64,000 nt of DNA from Roseibacterium beibuensis (GTDB taxonomy: Bacteria; Pseudomonadota; Alphaproteobacteria; Rhodobacterales; Rhodobacteraceae). Both the position numbers and the translations under genes were made by a program. The DNA is taken from NCBI RefSeq assembly GCF_039542305.1, contig NZ_BAABHW010000001.1, positions 62,001 through 126,000 of the forward strand. The letters are read 5' to 3'. Shown one piece after another: positions 42,521 through 50,044 of this stretch (positions are counted from its first letter, which is position 1; each line of letters opens with the position of its first letter). The notes below the pieces were generated by a model. That model ran no database searches. It was not told the origin of the DNA and saw only the letters and a list, made by a program, of their open reading frames with translations.

Positions 42521-43191
42521 TGGCCGTGGATCAAGAAACCCCGCTGCGTGTCGGCGGGGTTAACCCCGCCATGGCCCGCATGGGGCTTGTCCTCGTGCAT
42601 GGTCGGGGTGGCTCGGCTGCCGATATCCTCGGTTTGGGCGAGGCGCTGGCGCTGCCCGATATTGCGACCATTGCCCCCGAAGCCCCCGGGCGGAGTTGGT
42701 GGCCGACCTCGTTCCTTGCGCCGATGGGGCAGATGAACCCGCATGTCGACCGTGGCCTGGCTGCCGTCGATGCGGCCATCGACGCCTTGGTCGAAGGGGG
42801 CCTGCCGCGCGAAAAGATCGCGCTGGCGGGGTTCAGCCAAGGCGGATGCCTTGCGCTGGAATACGCGGCGCGCAAAGGCGGGCTGGCGGCGGTGTTCGGC
42901 CTGTCGGCGGGGTTGGTCGGCACGCGGGACGCCATGGCCGGTGGGCCGCAGCCGGCGCTTTACGGGTTTGCCGCCAAGGCCTTCGACTACGACACGGACC
43001 TTTCCGGCACGCCGGTCGAGATCACGGTGCATGAAGAGGACCCGCATATTCCGTTGGCGCGGGGGCAAGAAAGCCTCGCGGTCTTCGAACATTTGGGCGC
43101 GCGGGCGCGACTGCACGTGGCGCCGGGGCCGGGACACGGCATCACCGACGCGGGCATCACCGCGATGCGGGCCCACCTGAACGGGGCCTAG
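42517..43191 (+). CDS. Phospholipase/carboxylesterase-type hydrolase (MhqD-like)
   Basis: 224 residues, alpha/beta fold of the carboxylesterase/phospholipase family. GLVLVHGRGGSAADILGLGE is the oxyanion strand-loop, IALAGFSQGGCLALEYAARK the nucleophile elbow with Ser in GFSQG, VHEEDPHIPLARGQ the Asp loop and APGPGHGITDAGI the catalytic His. The start is ATGATG with the first ATG at 42517 inside the dioxygenase stop. MhqD of Bacillus, which pairs with ring-cleaving dioxygenases in quinone stress, has the same family and partner. Its TAG stop shares the tetramer CTAG with the stop of the opposite-strand gene. Confidence 0.87.
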   Translation: MMAVDQETPLRVGGVNPAMARMGLVLVHGRGGSAADILGLGEALALPDIATIAPEAPGRSWWPTSFLAPMGQMNPHVDRGLAAVDAAIDALVEGGLPREKIALAGFSQGGCLALEYAARKGGLAAVFGLSAGLVGTRDAMAGGPQPALYGFAAKAFDYDTDLSGTPVEITVHEEDPHIPLARGQESLAVFEHLGARARLHVAPGPGHGITDAGITAMRAHLNGA

Positions 43192-44753
43192 CGGAACCAG
43201 TAATCCCATCCGCGTTGATACAGGGCCACGAGCGGATGGCCCTGTATCGAGTTCACCTCGACCTCGACCGGGCCGGTATCGGCGGGAAAGACCTGCGCGG
43301 CGTACCATTGCGCCGCGGTCAGAAAGCGCAAGCCGTCGGGCAACTCCGGTGCACGCCCCTCGGCGGGGAGGGCCGGGCCTGCCATCACGAACCCCCAATC
43401 TCCGAAACTTGGCACATAGGCGTGGTAGGCCAGCGTCTCCAAGGTGCTGTCCGGCGCGAAGGGATTTCTGGCCGCATCCAGCGTTGCGGCGACCGTCCAG
43501 AAGGCGTTGCGCGCGAAGGTCGGCGACCCGGATTGCGTGACGATCAGCCCTTGGGCTGTCAGCCGCTCGGCTAGCATGTTGTAGAACTCGATCGAATAGA
43601 GCTTCGACAGAGCGATGGTCTTGGGGTCCGGCAGGTCGGCGATGACCACGTCGTAAAGCGCGTCATCTTCGGCGATGAAGGTCCACGCATCGGCGGATAC
43701 GATCTCGACCCTCGGGTCAGTCAGCGCGCCGTTGTTCAGCGCGGCCAGGTCGGGGTTGGCCGCAAAGATCTCGGTCACGCGCGGGTCGAGGTCTACCAGC
43801 GTGACCCGCTCGACGCCATCATGGCGCAGCACCTCGCGCGCGGCCATTCCGTCGCCGCCGCCGAGGATCAGGACATGCGCGCGGCGCGGGGCGAGGCCCA
43901 TGGCGGGATGCACCAGCATCTCGTGGTAGCGGTGCTCATCAAGGCTGTCGAACTGGATGGAGTGGTCGAGGAACAGGCGGTAGCGTTCGTCGAAGCGGGT
44001 GATTGTGATGGATTGATAGGGCGTCTCTTCGCGGAAGATGACCTCGTCCTGGAACAGGCGCGCATCGACGCTGGCGACCAGCCGTTCCGACAGGACCAGC
44101 GCGGTCAGCGCCGCCAGAAGGAAGGCCGCCCAAGGCAGCCACAGCCCCCTGGGCAACCGGTCGCGGAACAGCCACAGCGAAAACCCGGCGACGGCGAGGT
44201 TCATCACGCCGAAGGACAGCGACGCCGCCATCAGCGACAGGTTCGGCACGATCAGAAGCGGAAAGGCGAGAGAGGCCGCCAGCGCCCCGATATAGTCGGC
44301 GGTCAGGACATTCTCGAAGCGGAATTCAGCGGCCCCGATCTCTTTCAACACCCGCGTAATGAGCGGGATTTCCATGCCCGACAGGATGCCGATGGCCATC
44401 AGGATCGCGTAAAGCGGCAGGCTCACCGCGCCGTAGATCGCGTAGGCAAAGAACAGGAGCGGTCCGGCAGCCCCGCCAATGACGCCAAGCGCGATCTGGG
44501 TGCGCACGAAGCCCGACAGCGCATCGCCCGCGAAGCGCGACAGCCACGCGCCGGCCCCCATCGCCGTCAGGAACACGCCGATCACGAAGCTGAATTGCCG
44601 GATGGAATCCCCGAGCAGGTAGCTGGAGATCGTTGCCGCGATCAGCTCGTAGATCAGGCCCGCGACCGCGACGAAAAAGGTCGCGGCCAGCAGCCAGACA
44701 ACCTTCAGATCCGGTCCCGGCTGGCTTGCCCCGCTCTGGTCCGAAACGCTCAA
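43188..44753 (-). CDS. Membrane-bound spermidine-synthase-like protein
   Basis: About 521 residues. The first ~220 are 6-7 membrane helices (VVWLLAATFFVAVAGLIYEL is the first). The C-terminal half is a class I methyltransferase-like fold of the polyamine aminopropyltransferase family: ITRFDERYRLFLDHSIQFDS, HVLILGGGDGMAAREVLRHD, VTLVDLDPRVTEIFAANPD and DVVIADLPDPKTIALSKLYS (the conserved acidic loop reads DLPDP). The start is not clear: no ATG; TTG at 44753 overlaps the DUF350 stop (TTGA). Substrate unproven; the domain transfers aminopropyl groups in soluble relatives. Last gene in a five-gene minus-strand cluster. Confidence 0.85.
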   Translation of the reverse strand: MSVSDQSGASQPGPDLKVVWLLAATFFVAVAGLIYELIAATISSYLLGDSIRQFSFVIGVFLTAMGAGAWLSRFAGDALSGFVRTQIALGVIGGAAGPLLFFAYAIYGAVSLPLYAILMAIGILSGMEIPLITRVLKEIGAAEFRFENVLTADYIGALAASLAFPLLIVPNLSLMAASLSFGVMNLAVAGFSLWLFRDRLPRGLWLPWAAFLLAALTALVLSERLVASVDARLFQDEVIFREETPYQSITITRFDERYRLFLDHSIQFDSLDEHRYHEMLVHPAMGLAPRRAHVLILGGGDGMAAREVLRHDGVERVTLVDLDPRVTEIFAANPDLAALNNGALTDPRVEIVSADAWTFIAEDDALYDVVIADLPDPKTIALSKLYSIEFYNMLAERLTAQGLIVTQSGSPTFARNAFWTVAATLDAARNPFAPDSTLETLAYHAYVPSFGDWGFVMAGPALPAEGRAPELPDGLRFLTAAQWYAAQVFPADTGPVEVEVNSIQGHPLVALYQRGWDYWFR

Positions 44754-44968
44754 GACAGGATGACGGCGGCGATGATGATCGACATGGAGATGAAGACCGA
44801 CGCGATCAGCACGGCCAGCGAGGTGTTCTGGTCTTCCTCGATCTCCTTGATGATCGAGAAGGGCGACATCAGCTGGATCACCTTCCAGCTGCCCCACAGC
44901 AAGATCAGCCCAAGCGCCGTGTAAAAAATGGTCGAGACGACCTCGGCCCAGACAATTGCGTCAAGCAT
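44750..44968 (-). CDS. DUF350 family small membrane protein
   Basis: 72 residues with two helices (about 9-30 and 47-70): LDAIVWAEVVSTIFYTALGL, then a cytosolic loop MSPFSIIKEIEEDQNTSL and ASVFISMSIIIAAVIL. The IxxEIxEDxNxSLA-type loop is the DUF350 mark (E. coli YjfL is a member). GAAAGGA precedes ATG 44968. Members lie beside polyamine-linked or PspA-type envelope genes in many bacteria, which fits the neighbour. Confidence 0.82.
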   Translation of the reverse strand: MLDAIVWAEVVSTIFYTALGLILLWGSWKVIQLMSPFSIIKEIEEDQNTSLAVLIASVFISMSIIIAAVILS

Positions 44969-44984
44969 CACGCATCCTTTCCGT

Positions 44985-45161
44985 TCATTTGACCCGTCCG
45001 AATGAAGAATAGCCGCCGCCGGTGCCGGACCCGGCGCGAATGGAGGCGGCACTGGCGGCCAGATCGCCGCTTTCGCGCGCGACGCCGAACCACGAGAGAT
45101 AGGTGGCCCCCGACAGGAAGGCGGCGCAGCCCAGGATGATGACAAGGCGGAACGGGGTCAT
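44985..45161 (-). CDS. Small single-span membrane protein
   Basis: 58 residues from ATG 45161: MTPFRLVIILGCAAFLSGAT is one membrane helix or signal anchor, followed by a short periplasmic, Gly/Ser-rich tail. It fits between DUF4178 and DUF350 with 10-16 bp spacings. No family known to me; its place in the operon is the main support. Confidence 0.6.
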   Translation of the reverse strand: MTPFRLVIILGCAAFLSGATYLSWFGVARESGDLAASAASIRAGSGTGGGYSSFGRVK

Positions 45162-45171
45162 GGCGTCACTC

Positions 45172-46461
45172 CTAGTCCGACCAGTCCGATCCGGCAAACC
45201 GGCGCGCGTGGTAGACAGAGCGCCGCGCGGTGACGGCTATCCAGCCAAGCCCGAACAGCGCGGCCGCGATGATCAGCCAGAACGCGCTGATCTTGCCCTC
45301 TTCCACGCTGAGCGTGACGGTGCTGGCCGGGCGCCCGCGCAAGCCTTCGGTGCCGTCTTCTTCGAGGGCCAGCGTGATCGTGTGTGTTCCCGTCTCGGCG
45401 GGGCGGAACCGGATCCTGTCGCTGTTCGAGCCTTCGCTCCAGCGCTCGCCGTCCTCGATCCCCTGGTAGTATTCGACCACGCCCACACCGGCGGTAAGGG
45501 GTTCCCCGCTTGGGCCAGCGACTTCGGCGGAGAAGGCAGACCACCCGTTATCCGCATTGCCCTGCAAGCTGATGATGCTGAGTTGCGAGGCGTTCGTCAC
45601 GTCGAAGCTGAAATTCTTGGGAAGGCTGTCGACGGGAACGCGCGTGGGCGGCATCACGACCGATCCGCTGCCGCCGGAGAGCGTGACGGCAAGCACAACG
45701 GCTCCGACGGCGGAGGCCAGCAAGGACCGGCGCAGGAACCCTTCCTCTCGCATCGGCTTGTAGGGGGTCAGGGGGTGGCGCAGGGCCGGACCGATGGCCG
45801 CCGCATCCAGGCCGAGTTCCGAAAGAACCGTGTCACGGTCCATCAGTGTCGTAAGTTCCACCTCGCGCTCGGTCTCGCTGCGGGTGAGCGACAGCATGGC
45901 CGAAGGGCCCAACAGGGTGATCGTTTCGGTGGTCTCGCCGATCCGCGGCACCCAGTTGAATTCGCCTTCCATGAAGTCGATCTGCGCGACCGTCGTCTCG
46001 TAATACTTGTAGCGCTCGCCCGCATACTGGCGCGTCGGTGGAGTCTCGGCCCGTTCCACGGTGCCGGAACTCAGCCAATGGTCCATGTTGAAATCGCGGG
46101 TCTTGCGGGTGAACAGGACATTGCCGTCCTCCCAACTCAACCAGGCGTAGCCATGGGTGGGTGAGAAAAGCTGGTGTTCGACCCAACGCCATGTGCGTCC
46201 GCGATAGGTTTCACTCATGCCGAGCGTGCCGATCACGGAGAAGGGTATGTCCCGGTATGTCAGGCTCATGCCGATCTTGACCGGGCTGTCGGGATGGTCG
46301 CGTTTCCCGATCGAGGTCAGGATCTTGTAATTATCCTGCGTATCCAGGACCGCGCCGCAATAGCCGCAGACATGCGACAGGACGCGCCCGCCGCCCAGAA
46401 CCGAGAGGCCGGCCCCGCATTGCGTGCAGTTGATCGAGGAAAGCGCGTCTGCCCGTGTCAT
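45172..46461 (-). CDS. DUF4178 zinc-ribbon membrane protein
   Basis: 429 residues. N-terminal zinc ribbon: CTQCGAGLSVLGGGRVLSHV then CGYCG (two CxxC knuckles). Next is a DUF4178 beta domain, with IGMSLTYRDIPFSVIGTLGM and EHQLFSPTHGYAWLSWEDGN. Two membrane helices follow (about residues 240-258 and 400-420), enclosing a beta-sandwich-like periplasmic segment (about 270-395). Overlaps the previous gene by 4 bp. Function unknown; always-near-SpeE-type genes suggest a membrane complex. Confidence 0.8.
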   Translation of the reverse strand: MTRADALSSINCTQCGAGLSVLGGGRVLSHVCGYCGAVLDTQDNYKILTSIGKRDHPDSPVKIGMSLTYRDIPFSVIGTLGMSETYRGRTWRWVEHQLFSPTHGYAWLSWEDGNVLFTRKTRDFNMDHWLSSGTVERAETPPTRQYAGERYKYYETTVAQIDFMEGEFNWVPRIGETTETITLLGPSAMLSLTRSETEREVELTTLMDRDTVLSELGLDAAAIGPALRHPLTPYKPMREEGFLRRSLLASAVGAVVLAVTLSGGSGSVVMPPTRVPVDSLPKNFSFDVTNASQLSIISLQGNADNGWSAFSAEVAGPSGEPLTAGVGVVEYYQGIEDGERWSEGSNSDRIRFRPAETGTHTITLALEEDGTEGLRGRPASTVTLSVEEGKISAFWLIIAAALFGLGWIAVTARRSVYHARRFAGSDWSD

Positions 46462-47078
46462 GCGCCCGACCGCACCGTGAGGGTGAAGGGATCAAGCCAG
46501 ACGCCTTCGAACCATTGATGGACGCCGTCCCAGAACTCGCCAGACAGCACCTCCCCGTCGCGGCCAGAGGCGTTGATGAAGAGGTGTTGCTCCCCGATTT
46601 CCAGAACTTCGGGAAACTCGCCCCGGATCGCCACGCATTTGGCCTGATCGGCCTCGGTCACGGTGTATTTTCGGCCTTGGTACGTGAAGTCATGGCCAAC
46701 GGGCAGCGGGTCGGGTTGGCGCGGGCCGGACCCTGGCGGAAAGGCGCGTTGCAGCACCACATCGCCTTCGTCGATGGACAGCCATGCGCCATCGCCGTTG
46801 CCATCGAGCGCCCACATCTCGTCCCAGAAGCCGCGGCCATAGTCGAACTGGGCATGGCCCACGATCTCGAATTGCATCCCATCGGCCCAGACCGCGTCGC
46901 CGATCCCGAACAGCATCGGGGTTTCGTGCATCACTCCGTGGTCGCCCATCGGGGCAAGCGCGTCCTGCCCGCGAAAGAGGGTCGTGCCGCAGGATGGGCA
47001 ATCGAACATGCGTGTGGAGCGCCGAAGCTCGGGAAAGCCATAGCCGCAATTCGGGCAGGTCAGGGCAGGGTCGGGCAT
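46458..47078 (-). CDS. DUF4178 zinc-ribbon protein, second copy
   Basis: 206 residues, soluble. Two CxxC pairs open it: LTCPNCGYGFPELRRSTRMF and DCPSCGTTLFRGQD. The DUF4178 domain follows: LFGIGDAVWADGMQFEIVGH, FDYGRGFWDEMWALDGNGDG and AWLSIDEGDVVLQRAF. First gene of the cluster; only about 27 bp separate its ATG from a terminator-like hairpin, so the promoter must overlap that hairpin or transcription reads through from the aminotransferase gene. Confidence 0.8.
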   Translation of the reverse strand: MPDPALTCPNCGYGFPELRRSTRMFDCPSCGTTLFRGQDALAPMGDHGVMHETPMLFGIGDAVWADGMQFEIVGHAQFDYGRGFWDEMWALDGNGDGAWLSIDEGDVVLQRAFPPGSGPRQPDPLPVGHDFTYQGRKYTVTEADQAKCVAIRGEFPEVLEIGEQHLFINASGRDGEVLSGEFWDGVHQWFEGVWLDPFTLTVRSGA

Positions 47079-47105
47079 AGGCAGTCGTGACGGGATCGAA
47101 ATCGG

Positions 47106-47134
47106 AAAAGAAAAGCGCGGTCATGTAACCGCGC
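47106..47134 (-). terminator. Rho-independent terminator
   Basis: On the minus strand, GCGCGGT/ACCGCGC (47134-47128 with 47121-47115, 6-base loop) is followed by TTTTCTTTT. It ends transcription of the aminotransferase gene before the DUF4178 cluster. Confidence 0.8.
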
Positions 47135-47152
47135 CGGGGGAAAGGGGTAAAG

Positions 47153-47177
47153 GGGGAAGGCTGTGGGCGCCTTCCCC
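47153..47177 (-). terminator. Second hairpin after the aminotransferase
   Basis: A 9-bp perfect stem, GGGGAAGGC (47153-47161) with GCCTTCCCC (47169-47177) and a 7-base loop, 15 bp past the stop. No T run; probably an upstream companion of the terminator at 47106-47134. Confidence 0.5.
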
Positions 47178-47191
47178 GGTGCGGCCTGTGG

Positions 47192-48562
47192 TTAGCCCAG
47201 CACTTCCTTGATCGCGTCGGCGGTGGCCTGAACCACCGTGTCGGCTTCCTCGCGCGAGAGGCACAGGGGCGGGGCGTAGCCGATGATATCGCCCTGCGGC
47301 ATGGCGCGGGCCACGACGCCGCGACGGCCCATCGCCGCGACCACCTGCGGGGTGATCTTGTCGGCGGCGTCAAAGAAGGTGCGGCTGTCGCGATCCTTGA
47401 CCAGTTCGACGGCGGTCAGCATCCCTTCGCCACGCACCTCGCCAACATTGGCGTGTTCACCAATGGCCTCGGCCATTTGCGCGGTCAGGTAGGGGCCGAC
47501 CTCGGCCGCGTTCTGCACAAGGTTCAGGCTGTCGACCAATTTCAGGTTGGCGACACCGGCCGCCGCGCCGATCGGGTGCGCCGAGTAGGTCCAGCCGTGG
47601 CCAATGGGGCCGTTTTCATCCGTGCCCTGTTCCAGCACCTTCCAGACCTTGTCCGACAGGATCGACCCCGACAGCGGCGCATAGGCGCTGGTCAGGCCCT
47701 TGGCGATGGTCATGATGTCGGGCGTGATGCCGTAATGCGGGCTGCCGAACATCGACCCCAGACGCCCAAAGCCGGTCACGACCTCGTCCGCGATCAGCAG
47801 GATATCGTGCTTGCGCAGGATCGGCTCGATGGCCTGCCAGTAGCCGGCGGGCGGCGGCACGATCCCGCCCGTGCCCAGCATCGGCTCGGCGATGAAAGCG
47901 GCGATGGTGTCGGCGCCCTCGCGCTCGATCATCTCTTCTAGGTCGGCGGCGCATTTCGCGGTGAACTGCTCCTCGGACAGGGACAGGTCATCGCGCCGGT
48001 AGTAATAGGGCGAGGTGGTGTGCAGCACCGTGTCGAGCGGCAGGTCGAATTTCTGGTGGAACAGCGTCAGGCCCGTCAGCGACCCCGACATCAACCCCGA
48101 GCCGTGATAGCCGCGCCAGCGCGAGATGATCTTTTTCTTCTGCGGCAGGCCGCGGATGTTGTTGTAGTACCAAACCAGCTTGATGTTGGTCTCGTTGGCG
48201 TCCGATCCGCCAAGGCCGAAATAGACCTTGGACATGTGATCCGGCGCACGCTCCATCACCATATGCGCCAGCGTGACCGAGGCCTCGGTGCCGTGGCCGA
48301 CATAGGCGTGGTAATAGGCCAGTTCGCGCGCCTGATCGGCGATGGCCTCGGCCACTTCCTGCCGTCCATAGCCGATATTCACGCAGTAAAGCCCGGCAAA
48401 GGCGTCCAGCATCCGGTTGCCGTCACGATCGGTGATGAAACAGCCTTCGGCTGTCTTGATGATCTTGCCCGGTGCCTCGCCCCGCGCGTGCTGCGCAAGG
48501 TGCGTCGAGGGGTGCATGAAGCTTTCACGATCCCATTTCGCGAGTTCGTCATTGGTCAGCAT
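47192..48562 (-). CDS. Class III (omega) aminotransferase
   Basis: 456 residues, PLP enzyme of the beta-alanine/putrescine-pyruvate type. MHPSTHLAQHARGEAPGKII, DAFAGLYCVNIGYGRQEVAE, VYFGLGGSDANETNIKLVWY, RWRGYHGSGLMSGSLTGL and DILLIADEVVTGFGRLGSMF lead to the PLP Lys in TIAKGLTSAYAPLSG. Clear family; substrate not set. It stands divergent from doeA, and class III aminotransferases serve ectoine breakdown (2,4-diaminobutyrate step), so that role is worth considering. Confidence 0.9.
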   Translation of the reverse strand: MLTNDELAKWDRESFMHPSTHLAQHARGEAPGKIIKTAEGCFITDRDGNRMLDAFAGLYCVNIGYGRQEVAEAIADQARELAYYHAYVGHGTEASVTLAHMVMERAPDHMSKVYFGLGGSDANETNIKLVWYYNNIRGLPQKKKIISRWRGYHGSGLMSGSLTGLTLFHQKFDLPLDTVLHTTSPYYYRRDDLSLSEEQFTAKCAADLEEMIEREGADTIAAFIAEPMLGTGGIVPPPAGYWQAIEPILRKHDILLIADEVVTGFGRLGSMFGSPHYGITPDIMTIAKGLTSAYAPLSGSILSDKVWKVLEQGTDENGPIGHGWTYSAHPIGAAAGVANLKLVDSLNLVQNAAEVGPYLTAQMAEAIGEHANVGEVRGEGMLTAVELVKDRDSRTFFDAADKITPQVVAAMGRRGVVARAMPQGDIIGYAPPLCLSREEADTVVQATADAIKEVLG

Positions 48563-48806
48563 TCGGGAGACTCCTTTTCGATTTGCGCGCAGTCAAACGT
48601 GAGGGCGGGGCAAAACGCAACCCGGGGCGGTGCATCTGCCGCAGGAGAGGCACGGTATTGGCAGGCCGCCCGCAGAACGGGCATACTGCCCGGTATCCGA
48701 CTGAAAGGTCGCGCATTTGCGTGGGGCGGTCGGCTTTGGCATTGCACCGGATAGCGTTCCGCGGTGACGTGGCCGAGCCCTGTTCACGAACCTGAAAGAC
48801 GCGCCG

Positions 48807-49985
48807 ATGGTCTCTCGCATCTACAACTTCCCGACCGAAGAATACCAGATCCGCATCGCGCGCACCCGCGCCGAGATGGAAAAGCGAGGGCTCGACTGGA
48901 TCATCGTCACCGACCCGTCGAACATGGCGTGGCTCTCGGGCTATGACGGCTGGTCCTTCTACGTGCACCAGGCGGTGTTGCTGGGCTTGTCGGGCGATCC
49001 GTTCTGGTGGGGGCGCGGGATCGACACACGCGGGGCGCTGCGCACGGTCTGGATGGAGGACGAGGCCGTTCACGGCTACGACGACACCTTTGTGCAGAAC
49101 CCCGAGAAGCACCCGCATGAGACGCTGGCCGAGCTGATCCGCCAACAGGGCGGGACCAAGGGGCGGATCGGCGTGGAACTGGATAACTACTACTACTCTG
49201 CCGCCGCCCATCAGGTACTGGTGAAGGAACTGCCCGAGGCCGAGTTGATCGACGCCACCGGCCTCGTGAACTGGCAGCGCGCCGTTAAATCCCCGGCCGA
49301 GATCGAGTACATGCGCCGCGCCGCCCGGATCGTCGAGCATATGCACCGCACCATCCTGGAGGTGGCCGAACCGGGTCTGCCCAAGAACCGGCTGGTGGCC
49401 GAGATCTACCGCGCCGGTGTCGAGGGGGCCGAGGGGCACTGGGGCGACTATCCGGCCATCGTGCCCATGACGCCTTCGGGCATCGACGCGACGGCACCCC
49501 ACCTGACATGGGACGAACAGCCCATGCGCGAGGGCGAGTCGACCTTTTTCGAGATCGCCGGCTGCTATCGCCGCTACCATTGCCCTCAATCGCGCACGCT
49601 GTTCCTGGGCCACATCCCCGACAAGTTCCGCGAGGCCGAAAAGGCCGTGGTCGAGGCGACCGAAATGGCGTTGGAGGCCGCCAAACCCGGCAACACCTGC
49701 GAGGACATCGCGATCGCCTTCAACACCACGCTGAACAAGCTGGGCTTCGAGAAGGACGGGCGCTGCGGCTATGCCATCGGCCTCAGCTATCCGCCCGACT
49801 GGGGCGAGCGGACCATGAGTTTCCGCCGTGGCGACAAGACCGTTCTGGAAGCGGGCATGACTTTCCACTTCATGCCCGCGCTCTGGCTCGATGATGGCGG
49901 GATCGAGATCACCGAACCGATCCTCATCACCGAGCAGGGGCACGAGTGTTTTTCCTCCCTGCCGCGCGAGTTGAACGTCAAGTGA
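48807..49985 (+). CDS. doeA: Ectoine hydrolase
   Basis: 392-residue M24-fold (creatinase-like) protein. IIVTDPSNMAWLSGYDGWSF, DATGLVNWQRAVKSPAEIEY, EGHWGDYPAIVPMTPSGIDA and CGYAIGLSYPPDWGERTMSF match DoeA, which opens the ectoine ring to N-acetyl-diaminobutyrate. At the metal sites of M24 peptidases the sequence reads FEIAGCY and HCPQSRT, so the usual metal Asp pair is replaced, as in the creatinase branch. Start ATG 48807 fits the family. No doeB, TRAP uehABC or regulator adjoins, unlike most ectoine-use clusters. Confidence 0.85.
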   Translation: MVSRIYNFPTEEYQIRIARTRAEMEKRGLDWIIVTDPSNMAWLSGYDGWSFYVHQAVLLGLSGDPFWWGRGIDTRGALRTVWMEDEAVHGYDDTFVQNPEKHPHETLAELIRQQGGTKGRIGVELDNYYYSAAAHQVLVKELPEAELIDATGLVNWQRAVKSPAEIEYMRRAARIVEHMHRTILEVAEPGLPKNRLVAEIYRAGVEGAEGHWGDYPAIVPMTPSGIDATAPHLTWDEQPMREGESTFFEIAGCYRRYHCPQSRTLFLGHIPDKFREAEKAVVEATEMALEAAKPGNTCEDIAIAFNTTLNKLGFEKDGRCGYAIGLSYPPDWGERTMSFRRGDKTVLEAGMTFHFMPALWLDDGGIEITEPILITEQGHECFSSLPRELNVK

Positions 49986-50044
49986 GCTGACCCGCGACGC
50001 GTTTCGCCCTCGCGCCCGTGGTCGGGCTTGGGTAGGGTCCGTCC

